Positions 28,120 to 38,378 of a stretch of DNA of 64,000 nt are shown piece after piece. The notes under the pieces were generated by a model. The model ran no database searches. It was not told the DNA's origin and saw only the letters and a program-made list of their open reading frames with translations. The position numbers and the translations under genes are program-made. Within the stretch, counting starts at the first letter, position 1; each line of letters starts with the position of its first letter. The stretch comes from Stenomitos frigidus ULC18 (GTDB taxonomy: Bacteria; Cyanobacteriota; Cyanobacteriia; Leptolyngbyales; Leptolyngbyaceae), in NCBI RefSeq assembly GCF_003003795.1, contig NZ_PVWK01000052.1, forward strand, positions 1 to 64,000. The letters run 5' to 3'.

Positions 28120-28282
28120 TTGCTAGTAGTTGGTTATTAGTCGCGAGTATTTAGTAGTTGCTAGGCGAAGAGTTTTGAGTTTTGAGTTACTTTTAACTCC
28201 TGACCATTGACTCCTTCTAGCAACTAAAACCATGACCAAACACCAGCAACTTATCCGCCCGAAGACCCAAAAGAGGACTTGT

Positions 28283-28660
28283 ATGAGTTTAACGTTAATG
28301 ATCACGATTTTAGTGGTTGAGGATACACCATCTGAGCGAGAGTTGATGACCCACTATCTACGTGAAAGCGGTTACACCGTGATCAATGCTGTGAGTGCAC
28401 AAGAAGCGTTAAGCAAAGCGATCGAGCAGAAGCCTGATGTCATTATTACGGATGTTGTGATGCCTGGTATGAGTGGCTTTGAACTGTGTCGTAGCCTGAA
28501 AAAACAGCCAGCGACTGCAAAAGTACCCATTATCATCTGCACGTCTAAGAACCAGGAAATTGATCGGCTGTGGGGGATGAAGCAAGGCGCTGATGCCTAT
28601 CTCACCAAGCCCTTCACGCGTGAGCAACTGATTCGTACTGTCAAAGCGATCGTAGGTTAA
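28283..28660 (+). CDS. pixH: CheY-like response regulator PixH
   Basis: Single-domain receiver, 125 residues from the ATG at 28283, which has an AGAGGA ribosome-binding site 7 bp upstream; an earlier ATG at 28232 lacks one. Key residues: acidic pair ED at 13-14, phospho-acceptor D57 (VIITDVVMPG), conserved T (CTS) and K (LTKPFT). It corresponds to PixH, one of two output regulators of the pix phototaxis system, which competes with PixG for phosphoryl groups from PixL. It is followed after 4 bp by pixI, so the two are clearly co-transcribed. Confidence 0.9.
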   Translation: MSLTLMITILVVEDTPSERELMTHYLRESGYTVINAVSAQEALSKAIEQKPDVIITDVVMPGMSGFELCRSLKKQPATAKVPIIICTSKNQEIDRLWGMKQGADAYLTKPFTREQLIRTVKAIVG

Positions 28661-28664
28661 GCCA

Positions 28665-29174
28665 ATGACCGTATCAGCACTGACGCTGCCCTCGAACCGC
28701 CAGCAAACTGTTCCGGGCGAAGCGCACCTCAAATTTTTGCTTGACCCTCAAATGCCGCTGGTACTGCCGATGAAGCAGGTACAGGAGGTGTTGGTGCTGT
28801 CTGCAAACCGCCTGACACCCATGCCCAATATGCCTGCCTGCGTGATTGGTCTGATGAATCGTCGCAGCCGCGTCCTGTGGGTGGTTGATCTGACCCGCAT
28901 GTTAGGCACCCCACCGCTGGACTTGAATACTCAACAACACTCTCTGGTGATCATTCGTCCGGGAAACATTGCGCTAGGCGTCGTTGTGCAGCGTGTTGAA
29001 GGCATGGTGTGGCTGACGCCTGACCAAATTCAACCACCACCGAGCCATGTGCCATCCAGTTTGTTGACTTATCTCCGGGGTTGCGTCTTACAAGAGCAAG
29101 CGATCTGGTTTGTGTTGGATGCGCTGAGTTTGTTGCAGTCGCCGGTTCTACATAACTCGCCAGCGCTTCTGTAA
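28665..29174 (+). CDS. pixI: CheW-like adaptor PixI
   Basis: 169-residue CheW-domain protein: LKFLLDPQMPLVLPMKQVQEVL, MPACVIGLMNRRSRVLWVVDLTRML, LVIIRPGNIALGVVVQRVEGMVWL, SSLLTYLRGCVLQEQAIWFVLDALSLL. It should couple the methyl-accepting photoreceptor PixJ to the kinase PixL. It starts 4 bp after pixH and ends 67 bp before pixJ. The order G-H-I-J-L matches Synechocystis. Confidence 0.9.
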   Translation: MTVSALTLPSNRQQTVPGEAHLKFLLDPQMPLVLPMKQVQEVLVLSANRLTPMPNMPACVIGLMNRRSRVLWVVDLTRMLGTPPLDLNTQQHSLVIIRPGNIALGVVVQRVEGMVWLTPDQIQPPPSHVPSSLLTYLRGCVLQEQAIWFVLDALSLLQSPVLHNSPALL

Positions 29175-29241
29175 GAGTTACTGAAACGTTTTACTCCATA
29201 CTTTGTACCGCCTCGCACCATTACTCTGAGATGCCCATCCT

Positions 29242-32200
29242 ATGGTTAATCGAATCGATCCAACCGAAGGTCTAGATAGCCGAAACTCGCTTCAAACGCC
29301 TGCGAATCAACGCAATGGCGATCTCTGGGAGCAGCCGCAGCCCTCTGATCCGCCATCCGACCAAGCACTCGAAGCGGTTGATTTGTTGCCAACGCCTCCA
29401 CTGGTCAAACGTCGTCCCTTTTTGATTCAGCTGTTCTGCAACTTGCCGATCGGGCGCAAACAAATGTTGGCGCTTGTGGTCTGCGAATTGGTGCCAATCC
29501 TGGGTCTGGGCGCTGGGTCTGCGCTTGTGCTGACGAGCAGTTTGCGTACGCAACTGCTAGAGCAGGCGAAGTCAGAGGTTGCCGTTACAGAAACACACTA
29601 CAACATCAAGATTAACCAGATGGGCTATGGCTCACGGGGGCAAGCTGACAATACAGCAATGATTAGCGTGGCACGGACACAGTCCCAAGGCGGTAAGCCC
29701 AACGCTGATTTGAATGCACAGGTGCGACAGCTTTTGCGGAACGAGGTCACAGCCCGCAAAATGGAGTATGCCACGCTAGTGGATAAGGATGCGCGGATTG
29801 TTGTTAACGCGAATGCCGATCGCCAGGGCGAAACATTTAACCCTGCTGGTTTAGTGAGCAAAGTCCTGAAAACGTCTGTGCAAATCAAAGCCAGCGCGAT
29901 CGTACCGTGGTCTGAATTAGCAAAAGAAGCGCCCTCTTTGCCCAATGGCTTCAGCAAACAAGATACGTTAATCCGATACGTTGTCACACCTGTCAAAGAT
30001 CCTGAAACCAAAGCCGTCATTGGAGCCCTAGTTTTTGGTGATGTTGTAAATGCCAAGCGGCCGATCGTCGAAGAAACACTCAACGCGCTTGGCAATGGCT
30101 ATAGTGCCGTGTATGCGCGCAAACTCAACGGTGAGTTTACACTGGCTACGGCCTTAAATAAAGTCAAAGCAGCCGATGTCGGCGATGCCAACCTGGCTTT
30201 GCCTAAGACATCCTTGCTAGAACAGGCGGCTGCTGCAAAAGGACGCGCCGTGACACAGCGCCTGGAAATTGGTGATCACACCTATACTGTGGCAGCCAAA
30301 GCAGTGCCTGTCCAAAATAGAGAAACGCCTGACGGTACGACATCGGCCTTTGACGATCAGTCTGCAGCGATCCTGGTCAGAGGGACGCTAGAAGATGGGG
30401 TGAATGGTTTAATTGCCAGCAGTCTGAGACAAGATTTGTTAGTGCTGGCGCTGACCTTACTTGTGGTGACTCTCTGGACAGCGGCGTTTCGACGCTTGGT
30501 GCTACGCCCCTTAGAGAATCTGGAGCAAGCAACTCAGTCGTTTGCGAATGGCGATCGCACCCAGCGTGCGCAAGTGTCCTCCCTGGATGAAGTGGGTCAA
30601 CTGACCATTGCGTTTAATGCCATGGCAGATAGCATTGTTCAGTCTGAAGCGGCACTATCAACCGAAGCACGGCAGCGAGAAGTGCAAGCACAGCAGTCTG
30701 AGTTGCTCAGCAATGTGGTGGTTAAAATCCGCCAAACGCTTAACCTCGACGACATTGTGCAAACCGGGGTGGATGAAATCCGGGAGTTTCTGGGAGCCGA
30801 TCGCGTGTTGATCTATCGGTTCAACGACGGCTATGAGAGCGGCACTATCACCGCTGAATCCGCTGGTTCTGGCTGGATTCGTGCTTTGGGCCAAACGATT
30901 TACGATCCGCTTGTGGAAGGAGCGATCGATCGCTATAAAAGTGGTCGCGTGTGGTACACCACCGATATCTCGAAAGGTAATCTGAGCCGTTGCCATTGTG
31001 AGATTCTGGAGCGCCTCCAGGTTAAAGCCAATATTGTGGCACCCATTAAGGTTAACGGTGAACTGATGGGATTAGTGTGTGCGCACCAATGCGCTAGCCC
31101 GCGTGATTGGCGACCATCCGACATTGACTTCTTTGCGCAGCTAGCGATTCAGCTTGGTTACGCTCTGGATCAGGCTGACTTGCTGAGGCAGCAAGAAATC
31201 GCCGCTAAACAAGCGCGCCAACTCAACGAAATTACGTTGCGGATGCGCGAAACGCTCGACCCACAGCAGATTTACAAGACCGCCCTCAAGAGCACACGCG
31301 ATGCACTGGGAGCCGATCGCACACTTATTTATCTGTTTGATGAACGCTGGCAGGGCACGATTATCGCCGAATCGGTTGCACCCGGTTTTCCGGTGGCTTT
31401 GGGTGCTCGGATTGCCGACCCCTGCTTTGCCCAAAACTACGTTGAGAAGTACCGCAAAGGGCGCGTTCAGGCAACCGCCAACATCTATGACGCTGGACTC
31501 ACTGACTGTTACCTCGGGCAGCTAGAGCCCTTCCAGGTCAAGGCAAACCTGGTGGTGCCCATTCTCGTTGAAGAAAAGCTGCTCGGTTTGCTCATTGCCC
31601 ATCAGTGCTCTGCACCGCGCCAATGGCAAGAAAGCGAAATCAACTTCTTCCAGCAAGTTTCCATTCAGCTGAGCTTCGCGCTCGAACAGGCGAATCTCTT
31701 GCAGCAGAGTGAAGCAGCCGCCAAATTCGATCGCCTGCTGAACGAAATTACGTCGCGAATGCGTGAAACGCTCGACCCGCAGCAGATTTACAAAGCCACC
31801 CTCAAGGGCACACGCGATGCACTGGGAGCCGATCGTACGCTCATCTATCTGTTTGACGAACGCTGGCAGGGCACGATTATTGCTGAATCAGTTGTACCAG
31901 GCTTTCCGGTAGCTCTGGGTGCTCAGATTACTGATCCCTGCTTTGCCAAAGACTATGTTGAGCAGTATCGTCAAGGGCGCGTCCAGGCAACCACGAACAT
32001 TCATGCTGCTGGGCTAACCGCCTGTCACCTTGAGCAACTGGAACCCTTCCAGGTTCAAGCAAATTTGGTGGTGCCCATTCTGGTTGAAGAAAAGCTGCTG
32101 GGTCTATTGATTGCCCATCAGTGCTCTGCACCCCGCCAGTGGCAAGAAGGCGAAATCAACTTCTTCCAACAGGTGGCGGTTCAGTTGAGCTTCGCGCTCG

Positions 32201-33273
32201 AGCAGGCACAACTGTTTGCCCAACGAGAACAAGCCATTCTCGCTGCCGAAGCGCTGTCTGAAGAGCAACAGCAGAAAACAGAAACCCTCCAGATGCAACT
32301 GCTGCAACTGCTCAGTGACATCGAAGGTGCTGCCAGTGGCGACCTCACAGTACGTGCTGAAGTGACGGCGGGCGAAATTGGGACGGTGGCTGACTTCTTC
32401 AACTCCATCGTGGAGAGCCTGCGACAGATTGTGACTCAGGTCAAAACGTCTGCCCTGGAAGTGAATGCGTCGCTGGGTCAAAACGAACACGCCATTCAGC
32501 AATTGGCAGAAGAAGCCTCTAAACAGGCAGCGGAGACCACTCGAACGCTGGATTCGGTTGAACAAATGGCAAGCTCCATCCAAACGGTAGCAACCAATGC
32601 TCGACAGGCGGCCGCCGTTACGCGATCGGCAGCTAGCACCGCTGAGGCAGGCGAAGATGCGATGGATCTGACAGTACAAAATATTCTGGCCCTACGAGAC
32701 ACGATCGGCGAAACGGCGAAAAAGGTCAAACGCCTAGGCGAATCGTCACAGCAGATCTCCAAAGTGGTGTCGCTGATTAACCAGATTGCACTGCAAACAA
32801 ACTTGTTGGCCATTAACGCTGGTATTGAGGCAGCACGCGCTGGAGAGCAGGGTCAGGGCTTTGCAGTGGTGGCTGAAGAAGTGGGTGAACTGGCTGCCCG
32901 GTCTGCGATCGCGACTCAAGAAATTGAGCAGATTGTCAACACGATTCAGCGAGAAACTGGCGAAGTGGTCGAAGCAATGGCGCTTGGCACAACGCAGGTA
33001 GTGGAAGGCACGCGACTGGTGGGCGATGCTAAACAGAGCCTGGTACAACTGCTGGAGGTCTCGCGCCAGATTGATACCTTGGTGCAATCGATTTTCAACG
33101 CGACTGTTTCGCAGACGCAAACATCCGATGCAATTGCCACGCTGATGAGAGATGTGGTGCAAGTCTCTGAGCGCACCTTCGATTCTTCTCAGCAGGTCTC
33201 CAACTCGCTCCGGCAGACGGTTGAAGTGGCTCATGAGCTGCAAGAATCGGTCGGCACGTTCAAAGTTGGGTAA
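29242..33273 (+). CDS. pixJ: PixJ-type phototaxis receptor with three GAF domains
   Basis: 1343-residue methyl-accepting chemoreceptor. Order: cytoplasmic leader, TM1 (about 74-98), a large periplasmic Cache-like region, TM2 (about 395-415), HAMP, GAF1 (about 490-640), GAF2 (about 665-815), GAF3 (about 840-990), second HAMP, and MCP signalling hairpin with [25 protein letters not shown]2 and GAF3 each carry DPCF (C728, C900) and a second Cys at the bilin site (C756 in DCYLGQL, C928 in ACHLEQL), the hallmark of DXCF cyanobacteriochromes of PixJ type (blue/green). GAF1 has C584-H585 but no DXCF. GAF2 and GAF3 are near-identical with a 516-bp period. It combines what is pixJ1 and pixJ2 in Synechocystis into one gene. 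Confidence 0.93.
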   Translation: MVNRIDPTEGLDSRNSLQTPANQRNGDLWEQPQPSDPPSDQALEAVDLLPTPPLVKRRPFLIQLFCNLPIGRKQMLALVVCELVPILGLGAGSALVLTSSLRTQLLEQAKSEVAVTETHYNIKINQMGYGSRGQADNTAMISVARTQSQGGKPNADLNAQVRQLLRNEVTARKMEYATLVDKDARIVVNANADRQGETFNPAGLVSKVLKTSVQIKASAIVPWSELAKEAPSLPNGFSKQDTLIRYVVTPVKDPETKAVIGALVFGDVVNAKRPIVEETLNALGNGYSAVYARKLNGEFTLATALNKVKAADVGDANLALPKTSLLEQAAAAKGRAVTQRLEIGDHTYTVAAKAVPVQNRETPDGTTSAFDDQSAAILVRGTLEDGVNGLIASSLRQDLLVLALTLLVVTLWTAAFRRLVLRPLENLEQATQSFANGDRTQRAQVSSLDEVGQLTIAFNAMADSIVQSEAALSTEARQREVQAQQSELLSNVVVKIRQTLNLDDIVQTGVDEIREFLGADRVLIYRFNDGYESGTITAESAGSGWIRALGQTIYDPLVEGAIDRYKSGRVWYTTDISKGNLSRCHCEILERLQVKANIVAPIKVNGELMGLVCAHQCASPRDWRPSDIDFFAQLAIQLGYALDQADLLRQQEIAAKQARQLNEITLRMRETLDPQQIYKTALKSTRDALGADRTLIYLFDERWQGTIIAESVAPGFPVALGARIADPCFAQNYVEKYRKGRVQATANIYDAGLTDCYLGQLEPFQVKANLVVPILVEEKLLGLLIAHQCSAPRQWQESEINFFQQVSIQLSFALEQANLLQQSEAAAKFDRLLNEITSRMRETLDPQQIYKATLKGTRDALGADRTLIYLFDERWQGTIIAESVVPGFPVALGAQITDPCFAKDYVEQYRQGRVQATTNIHAAGLTACHLEQLEPFQVQANLVVPILVEEKLLGLLIAHQCSAPRQWQEGEINFFQQVAVQLSFALEQAQLFAQREQAILAAEALSEEQQQKTETLQMQLLQLLSDIEGAASGDLTVRAEVTAGEIGTVADFFNSIVESLRQIVTQVKTSALEVNASLGQNEHAIQQLAEEASKQAAETTRTLDSVEQMASSIQTVATNARQAAAVTRSAASTAEAGEDAMDLTVQNILALRDTIGETAKKVKRLGESSQQISKVVSLINQIALQTNLLAINAGIEAARAGEQGQGFAVVAEEVGELAARSAIATQEIEQIVNTIQRETGEVVEAMALGTTQVVEGTRLVGDAKQSLVQLLEVSRQIDTLVQSIFNATVSQTQTSDAIATLMRDVVQVSERTFDSSQQVSNSLRQTVEVAHELQESVGTFKVG
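31222..32253 (+). repeat. 516-bp tandem duplication encoding GAF2 and GAF3
   Basis: Units 31222-31737 and 31738-32253 align over their full length with few differences; for example CGCTGGCAGGGCACGATTAT occurs in both. The unit is exactly 172 codons, so the frame is kept. It duplicates a bilin-binding photosensor module. Confidence 0.85.
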
Positions 33274-33283
33274 CGGTTTGTAG

Positions 33284-33364
33284 AGTTTTGAGTGTTGGGT
33301 GTTCGGTTTTGAGTTGAAAGCTGTTCTTGGCGCACTCAACACTCAGCACTCAACACTCAAAACT
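33284..33364. repeat. long imperfect hairpin of ACTCAAA/GAGTTTT repeats between pixJ and pixL
   Basis: The left arm begins AGTTTTGAGTGTTGGGTGTT and the right arm ends AACACTCAACACTCAAAACT. They can pair through most of 81 bp with bulges. It sits 10 bp after the pixJ stop and 56 bp before the pixL start, so it may set the transcript ratio between the two. Confidence 0.7.
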
Positions 33365-33419
33365 TATTTATAGCTAGCCACTCATTACTAACCACTCACT
33401 ACCAATCACCAGCCAGGTC

Positions 33420-36400
33420 ATGCAGGACAAAGAACTTGAAATCCGACGGCAGTTTCTCGATGAAGCACAGGAGTATCTGGATCTCCTGGAAACCTCTGTA
33501 CTGGGACTAGCAAGCAGCCGCATTGACATGCAGCAAATTAACGCGGCTCTGCGGGCGGCACACTCGATCAAGGGGGGTGCAGGCATGATGGGTTTTATGG
33601 TGTTGAGCGACCTGTCGCACCGTCTGGAAGATTCGTTCAAAGTCCTGAAAACGCAGAAGTCAGTTGAAGTTGATCTTGATCTGGAACGGCTACTGCTGTC
33701 AGCGCTCGACGCCTTGCGCCATGTTGTGACCTGCGATCGCCAGCATCTGGCGATCGATGACCATTGGCTGAACGGGCACGCAACCCCGATCTTCGATCAA
33801 CTGTTGGAGCGACTTGGTGAACCGCAAGCAGAAGATGCAGCCTCTGTTCTGTCGCCTGACAGCGATGGGCAAGCCGTCATTTCGCTGCTGTTCGAAACCG
33901 AGGTTGAAGGCTGCCTGCAACGCCTGGAAGCTGTGCTAGCCAACCCCGATCAGCCCTGTTTGCAAGAAGAGCTGACGATTCTAGCGCAAGAGTTGGGCGG
34001 GCTTGGCGAAATGCTGCAAATGACGACCATGATCAGCCTGTGTGAGTCAGTGACGTATGCGTTGATGGCGGCGCCCGATCGCGTAGAGGCTGTCGCTCAG
34101 GCGGCGTTGCAATCCTGGCGACAAGCGCAGGCGTTGGTGCTGACCGGCAACAGCGCTCAGCTGCCGACGACGATCGACTTGGCCGCACTGTCCATTCCAC
34201 CAGCTCCTGCCGACAATCCCACCAACAATCTCACCGACGTTGCTTCCTGGAACGAGGGGCTGGAAGATGGCGAGGCCCACATTGCCGACTTTGAAACCTG
34301 GCAAGAGGAGCCAGATGGCTTCGATTTTTTCCCTTCAGATTTGCAGCCCGTCGATGTGACAGTAAGCGACGAGGAGTTTGTTGCTACGTCTTCGGTGCAG
34401 CCAGTATCAGCATCTGTCCAACCCCTAGCGCGGCAAGCTCAGTCAGTCCATAGCGAATCGCAGGTCACTGATTTTCGGGTTCTGGATGCCAACGTCGATG
34501 TCAATCTAGGGGCGGAGGAAGATGACAGTGCTACCGTGCGGGTGCCGATTAAACAGCTCAACCAACTCAATGATTTGTTGGGCGAACTGGCGATCGAGCG
34601 CAATGGCCTGGATATGTACGTCCATCGCCTGCGTGGGCTGACGCATACGCTGGGTCGCCGGGTGCGCACACTGGAAGAAGCCAACGCTCGCTTGCGATCA
34701 TTCTATGACCAGTCAATACCTCGCCCGCCCGCCGAGTTTCGGCCACTGCTCACCCTTAGCCCAGCGATGGAAAGTCAGCCAGCTCACCCGCCAGCCTTAC
34801 ATGATCAAGCGGCCGCTCCTCAGTCTCCAGCGCAGATCCCCTTTGATAGCCTCGAAATGGATCGCTACGGGAAGCATCATTTGCTGTCTCAAGAAATGAT
34901 GGAAACCATCGTCCAGATTCAGGAAGTAACTAGCGACATTGAGCTGAACCTGGACGATACCGAGCAAACGACTCGCGAACTCAATAAAACGGCAAAACAT
35001 CTGCAAGCCGGTCTCACTAAAGTGCGGATGCGCCCGCTGTCAGATGTCGTCGATCGCTTTCCGCGTGCCATTCGTGACCTCTCGCTGCAGTATGGCAAGA
35101 ATGTGAAGCTCAAGCTCAGCGGTGGCAACACCATGATCGATCGCAACATTCTCGAAGCACTCAATGATCCGCTCATGCACCTGGTGCGGAATGCCTTTGA
35201 CCACGGCATCGAAGCGTCTGAAGTGCGTCTTGCCCAGGATAAGCCAGCGGATGGCTTGATTGAAATTCAGGCAAACCATCGGGGTAACCGGACACTCATT
35301 ACTGTCCGCGATGATGGTGCCGGTATTCCCGTTCATAAAGTGCGTGCCAGGGCTGAACAGATGGGTCTGGATCCCTCGCTTTTAGCCGCTGCCAGCGATC
35401 AAGAACTACTGTCCCTCATTTTTGAGCCAGGCTTTAGCACCAGCGATCACGTGACGGCCCTCTCTGGGCGCGGCGTCGGCATGGATGTGGTGCGCGACAA
35501 GCTCAAGCAAGTCCGGGGAGAAATCACCGTCGATACTCAGCCAGGTGTTGGCACCACCTTTACCCTATCGTTACCGTTCACTCTCTCTGTGGTGCGGGTT
35601 CTCCTGGTAGAGAGCAACGGCACGCTGCTAGCACTCCCTGTCGATGCAGTGAGCGAACTCGTCTTGCTGCAATCTGAACAAGTCATCACTACGGCTGGCA
35701 GTGAAGTGCTCAACTGGGGTGGCACGCTTGTACAGCTGATTCGGCTATCGCGCTGGCTCGTGTTTAACTGTCCGCGTCAACCTTACGCCCTTGAGTCGCC
35801 GCCCAACATCAATGAGGCAATGGTCTTGATGGTGAGCCAGGGCGCACAGCTGTTTGGGCTACAGGTCGATCGCTGCTGGGGTGAACAAGAAGTCGCTATT
35901 CGTCGCATCGAAGGCACACTGGCATTGCCCTCCGGGTTTGCTAACTGCACCATCATGGGGGATGGACGTGTTGTGCCGCTGGTGAACATGACTGAACTGC
36001 TGCACTGGATTACAAGCTGTGAACGCTCCGGCTTGGTGACAGCGCCCCAGTTGCCTCCTGTGCCATCGCTTACGGGCGATCACGTGACGGAAGTGGCTGC
36101 CACGCCATCGGCCAAAATCCTTGTGGTTGATGACTCGATTAATGTGCGCCGCTTTCTGGCGTTAACGCTGGAAAAAGCAGGCTACCGGGTCGAACAAGCC
36201 AAAGATGGTCAAGATGCCCTTGACAAGCTGCAGGCAGGGCTTTCAGTGCAAGCCGTGATTTGTGACATCGAAATGCCGCGACTAGATGGTTACGGGTTTC
36301 TTACCAAAGTTAAATCCAACCCTGCGCTTTCGCATCTCCCCATCACCATGCTGACGTCCCGGAGTGGTGCCAAACATCGCCAACTCGCTATGAGCCTGGG

Positions 36401-36488
36401 TGCAACGGCTTACTTCTCCAAGCCCTATAACGAACACGAGCTCCTACAAACGTTGGAACAAGTGATTGAAGGCGGAGTGAGAGTCTAA
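33420..36488 (+). CDS. pixL: hybrid CheA-type kinase PixL
   Basis: 1022 residues. An N-terminal HPt domain has AAHSIKGGAGMMGF (H48), and a second, degenerate helical region (about 140-240) may be a relic HPt. An acidic linker follows, then the dimerisation helices and a HATPase domain with LVRNAFDHGIE (N-box), DDGAGIP (G1) and GRGVGMDVVRD (G2). A CheW-like regulatory domain (about 720-860) and a C-terminal receiver with CDIEMPRLDG (D949) complete the chain. This matches PixL, the kinase of the positive-phototaxis system. It takes signals from PixJ through PixI and phosphorylates PixG and PixH. It ends 3 bp before the next CheW gene. Confidence 0.93.
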   Translation: MQDKELEIRRQFLDEAQEYLDLLETSVLGLASSRIDMQQINAALRAAHSIKGGAGMMGFMVLSDLSHRLEDSFKVLKTQKSVEVDLDLERLLLSALDALRHVVTCDRQHLAIDDHWLNGHATPIFDQLLERLGEPQAEDAASVLSPDSDGQAVISLLFETEVEGCLQRLEAVLANPDQPCLQEELTILAQELGGLGEMLQMTTMISLCESVTYALMAAPDRVEAVAQAALQSWRQAQALVLTGNSAQLPTTIDLAALSIPPAPADNPTNNLTDVASWNEGLEDGEAHIADFETWQEEPDGFDFFPSDLQPVDVTVSDEEFVATSSVQPVSASVQPLARQAQSVHSESQVTDFRVLDANVDVNLGAEEDDSATVRVPIKQLNQLNDLLGELAIERNGLDMYVHRLRGLTHTLGRRVRTLEEANARLRSFYDQSIPRPPAEFRPLLTLSPAMESQPAHPPALHDQAAAPQSPAQIPFDSLEMDRYGKHHLLSQEMMETIVQIQEVTSDIELNLDDTEQTTRELNKTAKHLQAGLTKVRMRPLSDVVDRFPRAIRDLSLQYGKNVKLKLSGGNTMIDRNILEALNDPLMHLVRNAFDHGIEASEVRLAQDKPADGLIEIQANHRGNRTLITVRDDGAGIPVHKVRARAEQMGLDPSLLAAASDQELLSLIFEPGFSTSDHVTALSGRGVGMDVVRDKLKQVRGEITVDTQPGVGTTFTLSLPFTLSVVRVLLVESNGTLLALPVDAVSELVLLQSEQVITTAGSEVLNWGGTLVQLIRLSRWLVFNCPRQPYALESPPNINEAMVLMVSQGAQLFGLQVDRCWGEQEVAIRRIEGTLALPSGFANCTIMGDGRVVPLVNMTELLHWITSCERSGLVTAPQLPPVPSLTGDHVTEVAATPSAKILVVDDSINVRRFLALTLEKAGYRVEQAKDGQDALDKLQAGLSVQAVICDIEMPRLDGYGFLTKVKSNPALSHLPITMLTSRSGAKHRQLAMSLGATAYFSKPYNEHELLQTLEQVIEGGVRV

Positions 36489-36491
36489 AAA

Positions 36492-37085
36492 ATGTCCACT
36501 CAACTCTCCCCCCGATCCAAACGCCACCGATCGCGCAAAGCTGAATTTAAACATCAGCTCATCGTCTTTCGGTTGCGGCAGGAGTGGTTCGCGTTACCCA
36601 TTCAAGCGGCTCAGAAGGTGATACCGTTAGGCGATATTTACGGTGGCGGTGCCGGAGCAGAGATGGGTTTGACCCTTCATCACGGTCGCGAAATTCCTGT
36701 GCTTGATATCCAACAGCGTATCTTTGGCACTGGCGGTGGCACTGCTAGTGGGACGGTCAGCCAGCCACTACTGCCTCCAAGCAAACCATCCTCGCCAGAG
36801 CCAGCCGAAGGCATGACCGACCCATTGCTGCCAGAGCGGTTTCTCCTGATTGTACAAACTGCTTCTGAGACGACGATCGGCTTCCCGCTTGACTCTCAAC
36901 CCATGCTACGCCGTGTCTCGGAATCTGCCTTTGCGCCACTCTCCGCTGCCTATTTGAACGAAGGACAGCTTCGCTGTGTGAGATGCCTGATCATCTCGGG
37001 CCCAGACGAACCGCCTTTTTTTCTGCTCAACCTCGACCAACTGCTGCAAGTAAAACCGATGTTGCCTGAGCCTCGGAACCCCTGA
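36492..37085 (+). CDS. CheW-domain protein at the end of the pix cluster
   Basis: 197 residues with a basic leader and a CheW-like fold split by an insert: HQLIVFRLRQEWFALPIQAAQKVI, MGLTLHHGREIPVLDIQQRIFG, then a Pro/Ser-rich loop (about 80-115), then RFLLIVQTASETTIGFPLDS and FFLLNLDQLLQV. It lies 3 bp after pixL, so it is surely in the same operon. It is a second adaptor beside PixI; it might serve another receptor or form the CheA/CheW ring lattice. I see no counterpart in the classical pixGHIJL set, so no symbol is given. Confidence 0.82.
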   Translation: MSTQLSPRSKRHRSRKAEFKHQLIVFRLRQEWFALPIQAAQKVIPLGDIYGGGAGAEMGLTLHHGREIPVLDIQQRIFGTGGGTASGTVSQPLLPPSKPSSPEPAEGMTDPLLPERFLLIVQTASETTIGFPLDSQPMLRRVSESAFAPLSAAYLNEGQLRCVRCLIISGPDEPPFFLLNLDQLLQVKPMLPEPRNP

Positions 37086-37173
37086 AACGTTTGGGCAATG
37101 TTGAGTCTTGCGTCAGCAAAGACGATGTCAGTTGGCGTTATTTGTCATCCATAAATAAGGTCGCGAATGAGTT

Positions 37174-38247
37174 ATGAATGCTGAAAATCTTTTAGAAAAA
37201 TATGCGATCGGCGAACGAAATTTTAGCGGCGTTGATTTAAGCTGGGCCGATCTTAAGCAGGTAAACTTACCAGCTGCCGACTTTTGGGAAGCCGATTTTA
37301 GTGATGCTGATTTGAGTCAAGCCAACTTGAGTGGTACTAGCTTTAAAGCTGCTAGTTTGACCAGAACTAATCTGACAGAGACAACCTTGACTGCAGCCGA
37401 TTTGCGATCGACAGATTTGAGTGATGCCACTCTACAAAATACCAACTTGCAAAAAGCCCTCTATGACCGTACAACTCGGTTTCCTGCAGATTTTGACCCC
37501 GCGATCGCCAGTGCCTACCTGATTGCCCCTCATAGCGTGCTGCAGAAGGCAACCCTTTCTCATGCCGACCTCAGTGGCACCGATCTGAGCCAAGCAGACT
37601 TGAGACACGCCAACTTGCAGCAGTCTAATCTGTTCGGCGTCAGTTTGCGGCAAGCCAACCTCAGCACAGCCACGTTGCAAAAGGCTGATTTATATGAAGC
37701 CGATCTAGTCAACGCCAATTTGAGTGGAGCCGATCTGAGCCACGCCAAGCTGACGTATGCAGACCTACGCTATGCCGATTTAAGCGGTACTAACCTGTCT
37801 GACACTGACCTGACAGGCGCAACCTTGTGGAAAGCGAACCTGTTTGGTGCAGACCTCCGTACTGCAACACTGCATACGGCTAATTTGCAAGGCGCGATTT
37901 ACGACAGCCGCACCCAATTCCCAGCCGGATACGATCCCGAAGCAGAGGGCGCTTATCTCATTGGGCCTCAGGCCTCGCTACGACAGGCAGACTTGCGTGG
38001 TGTCACCCTTTCAGGCGCCGACCTCACTGGTGCCGACCTCACTGACGCTAATCTCACGGCTGCCGATCTTTGGGGCGCTAACCTCATGCAGGCAACGCTC
38101 ACGAATGCGAATCTTACTGACGCTAACGTCTGGGGTGCCAATTTGAGCGAAACTAACTTGCGTGGAGCCACACTCACGGGCACGAACTTGCAAGCGGCTG
38201 ATTTGACCGACGCCCTTTTAGATGAGAATAGTGTGGCAGAAAGCTGA
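37174..38247 (+). CDS. pentapeptide-repeat protein
   Basis: 357 residues made almost wholly of A(D/N)LXX pentapeptide repeats from residue 18 on, which fold as a right-handed quadrilateral beta-helix. Two interruptions share a motif: ALYDRTTRFPADFDP (about 91-105) and AIYDSRTQFPAGYDP (about 236-250), each followed by AYLI. This spacing is typical of cyanobacterial pentapeptide proteins. No signal peptide or fused domain is seen, so the protein is probably cytoplasmic. It lies 88 bp downstream of the CheW gene on the same strand and may belong to the pix transcript. Function unknown; a scaffold role is only a guess. Confidence 0.88.
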   Translation: MNAENLLEKYAIGERNFSGVDLSWADLKQVNLPAADFWEADFSDADLSQANLSGTSFKAASLTRTNLTETTLTAADLRSTDLSDATLQNTNLQKALYDRTTRFPADFDPAIASAYLIAPHSVLQKATLSHADLSGTDLSQADLRHANLQQSNLFGVSLRQANLSTATLQKADLYEADLVNANLSGADLSHAKLTYADLRYADLSGTNLSDTDLTGATLWKANLFGADLRTATLHTANLQGAIYDSRTQFPAGYDPEAEGAYLIGPQASLRQADLRGVTLSGADLTGADLTDANLTAADLWGANLMQATLTNANLTDANVWGANLSETNLRGATLTGTNLQAADLTDALLDENSVAES

Positions 38248-38378
38248 TGTAGTGAGCTATCAGCAATATTTCTCGATTAAACCTGGGGCATGAATAATGC
38301 TGTAGGAGAGGCTCCGCGAACAACCGCCACTAACCGAGAAGTGTTGAATTTTGACTCCTGATGCCTCATCTCCTTCGC

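Noticed and set aside
32104-32679. 191-codon minus-strand frame inside pixJ
   Set aside because: Antisense shadow of the MCP domain coding sequence; no start context and no family features.
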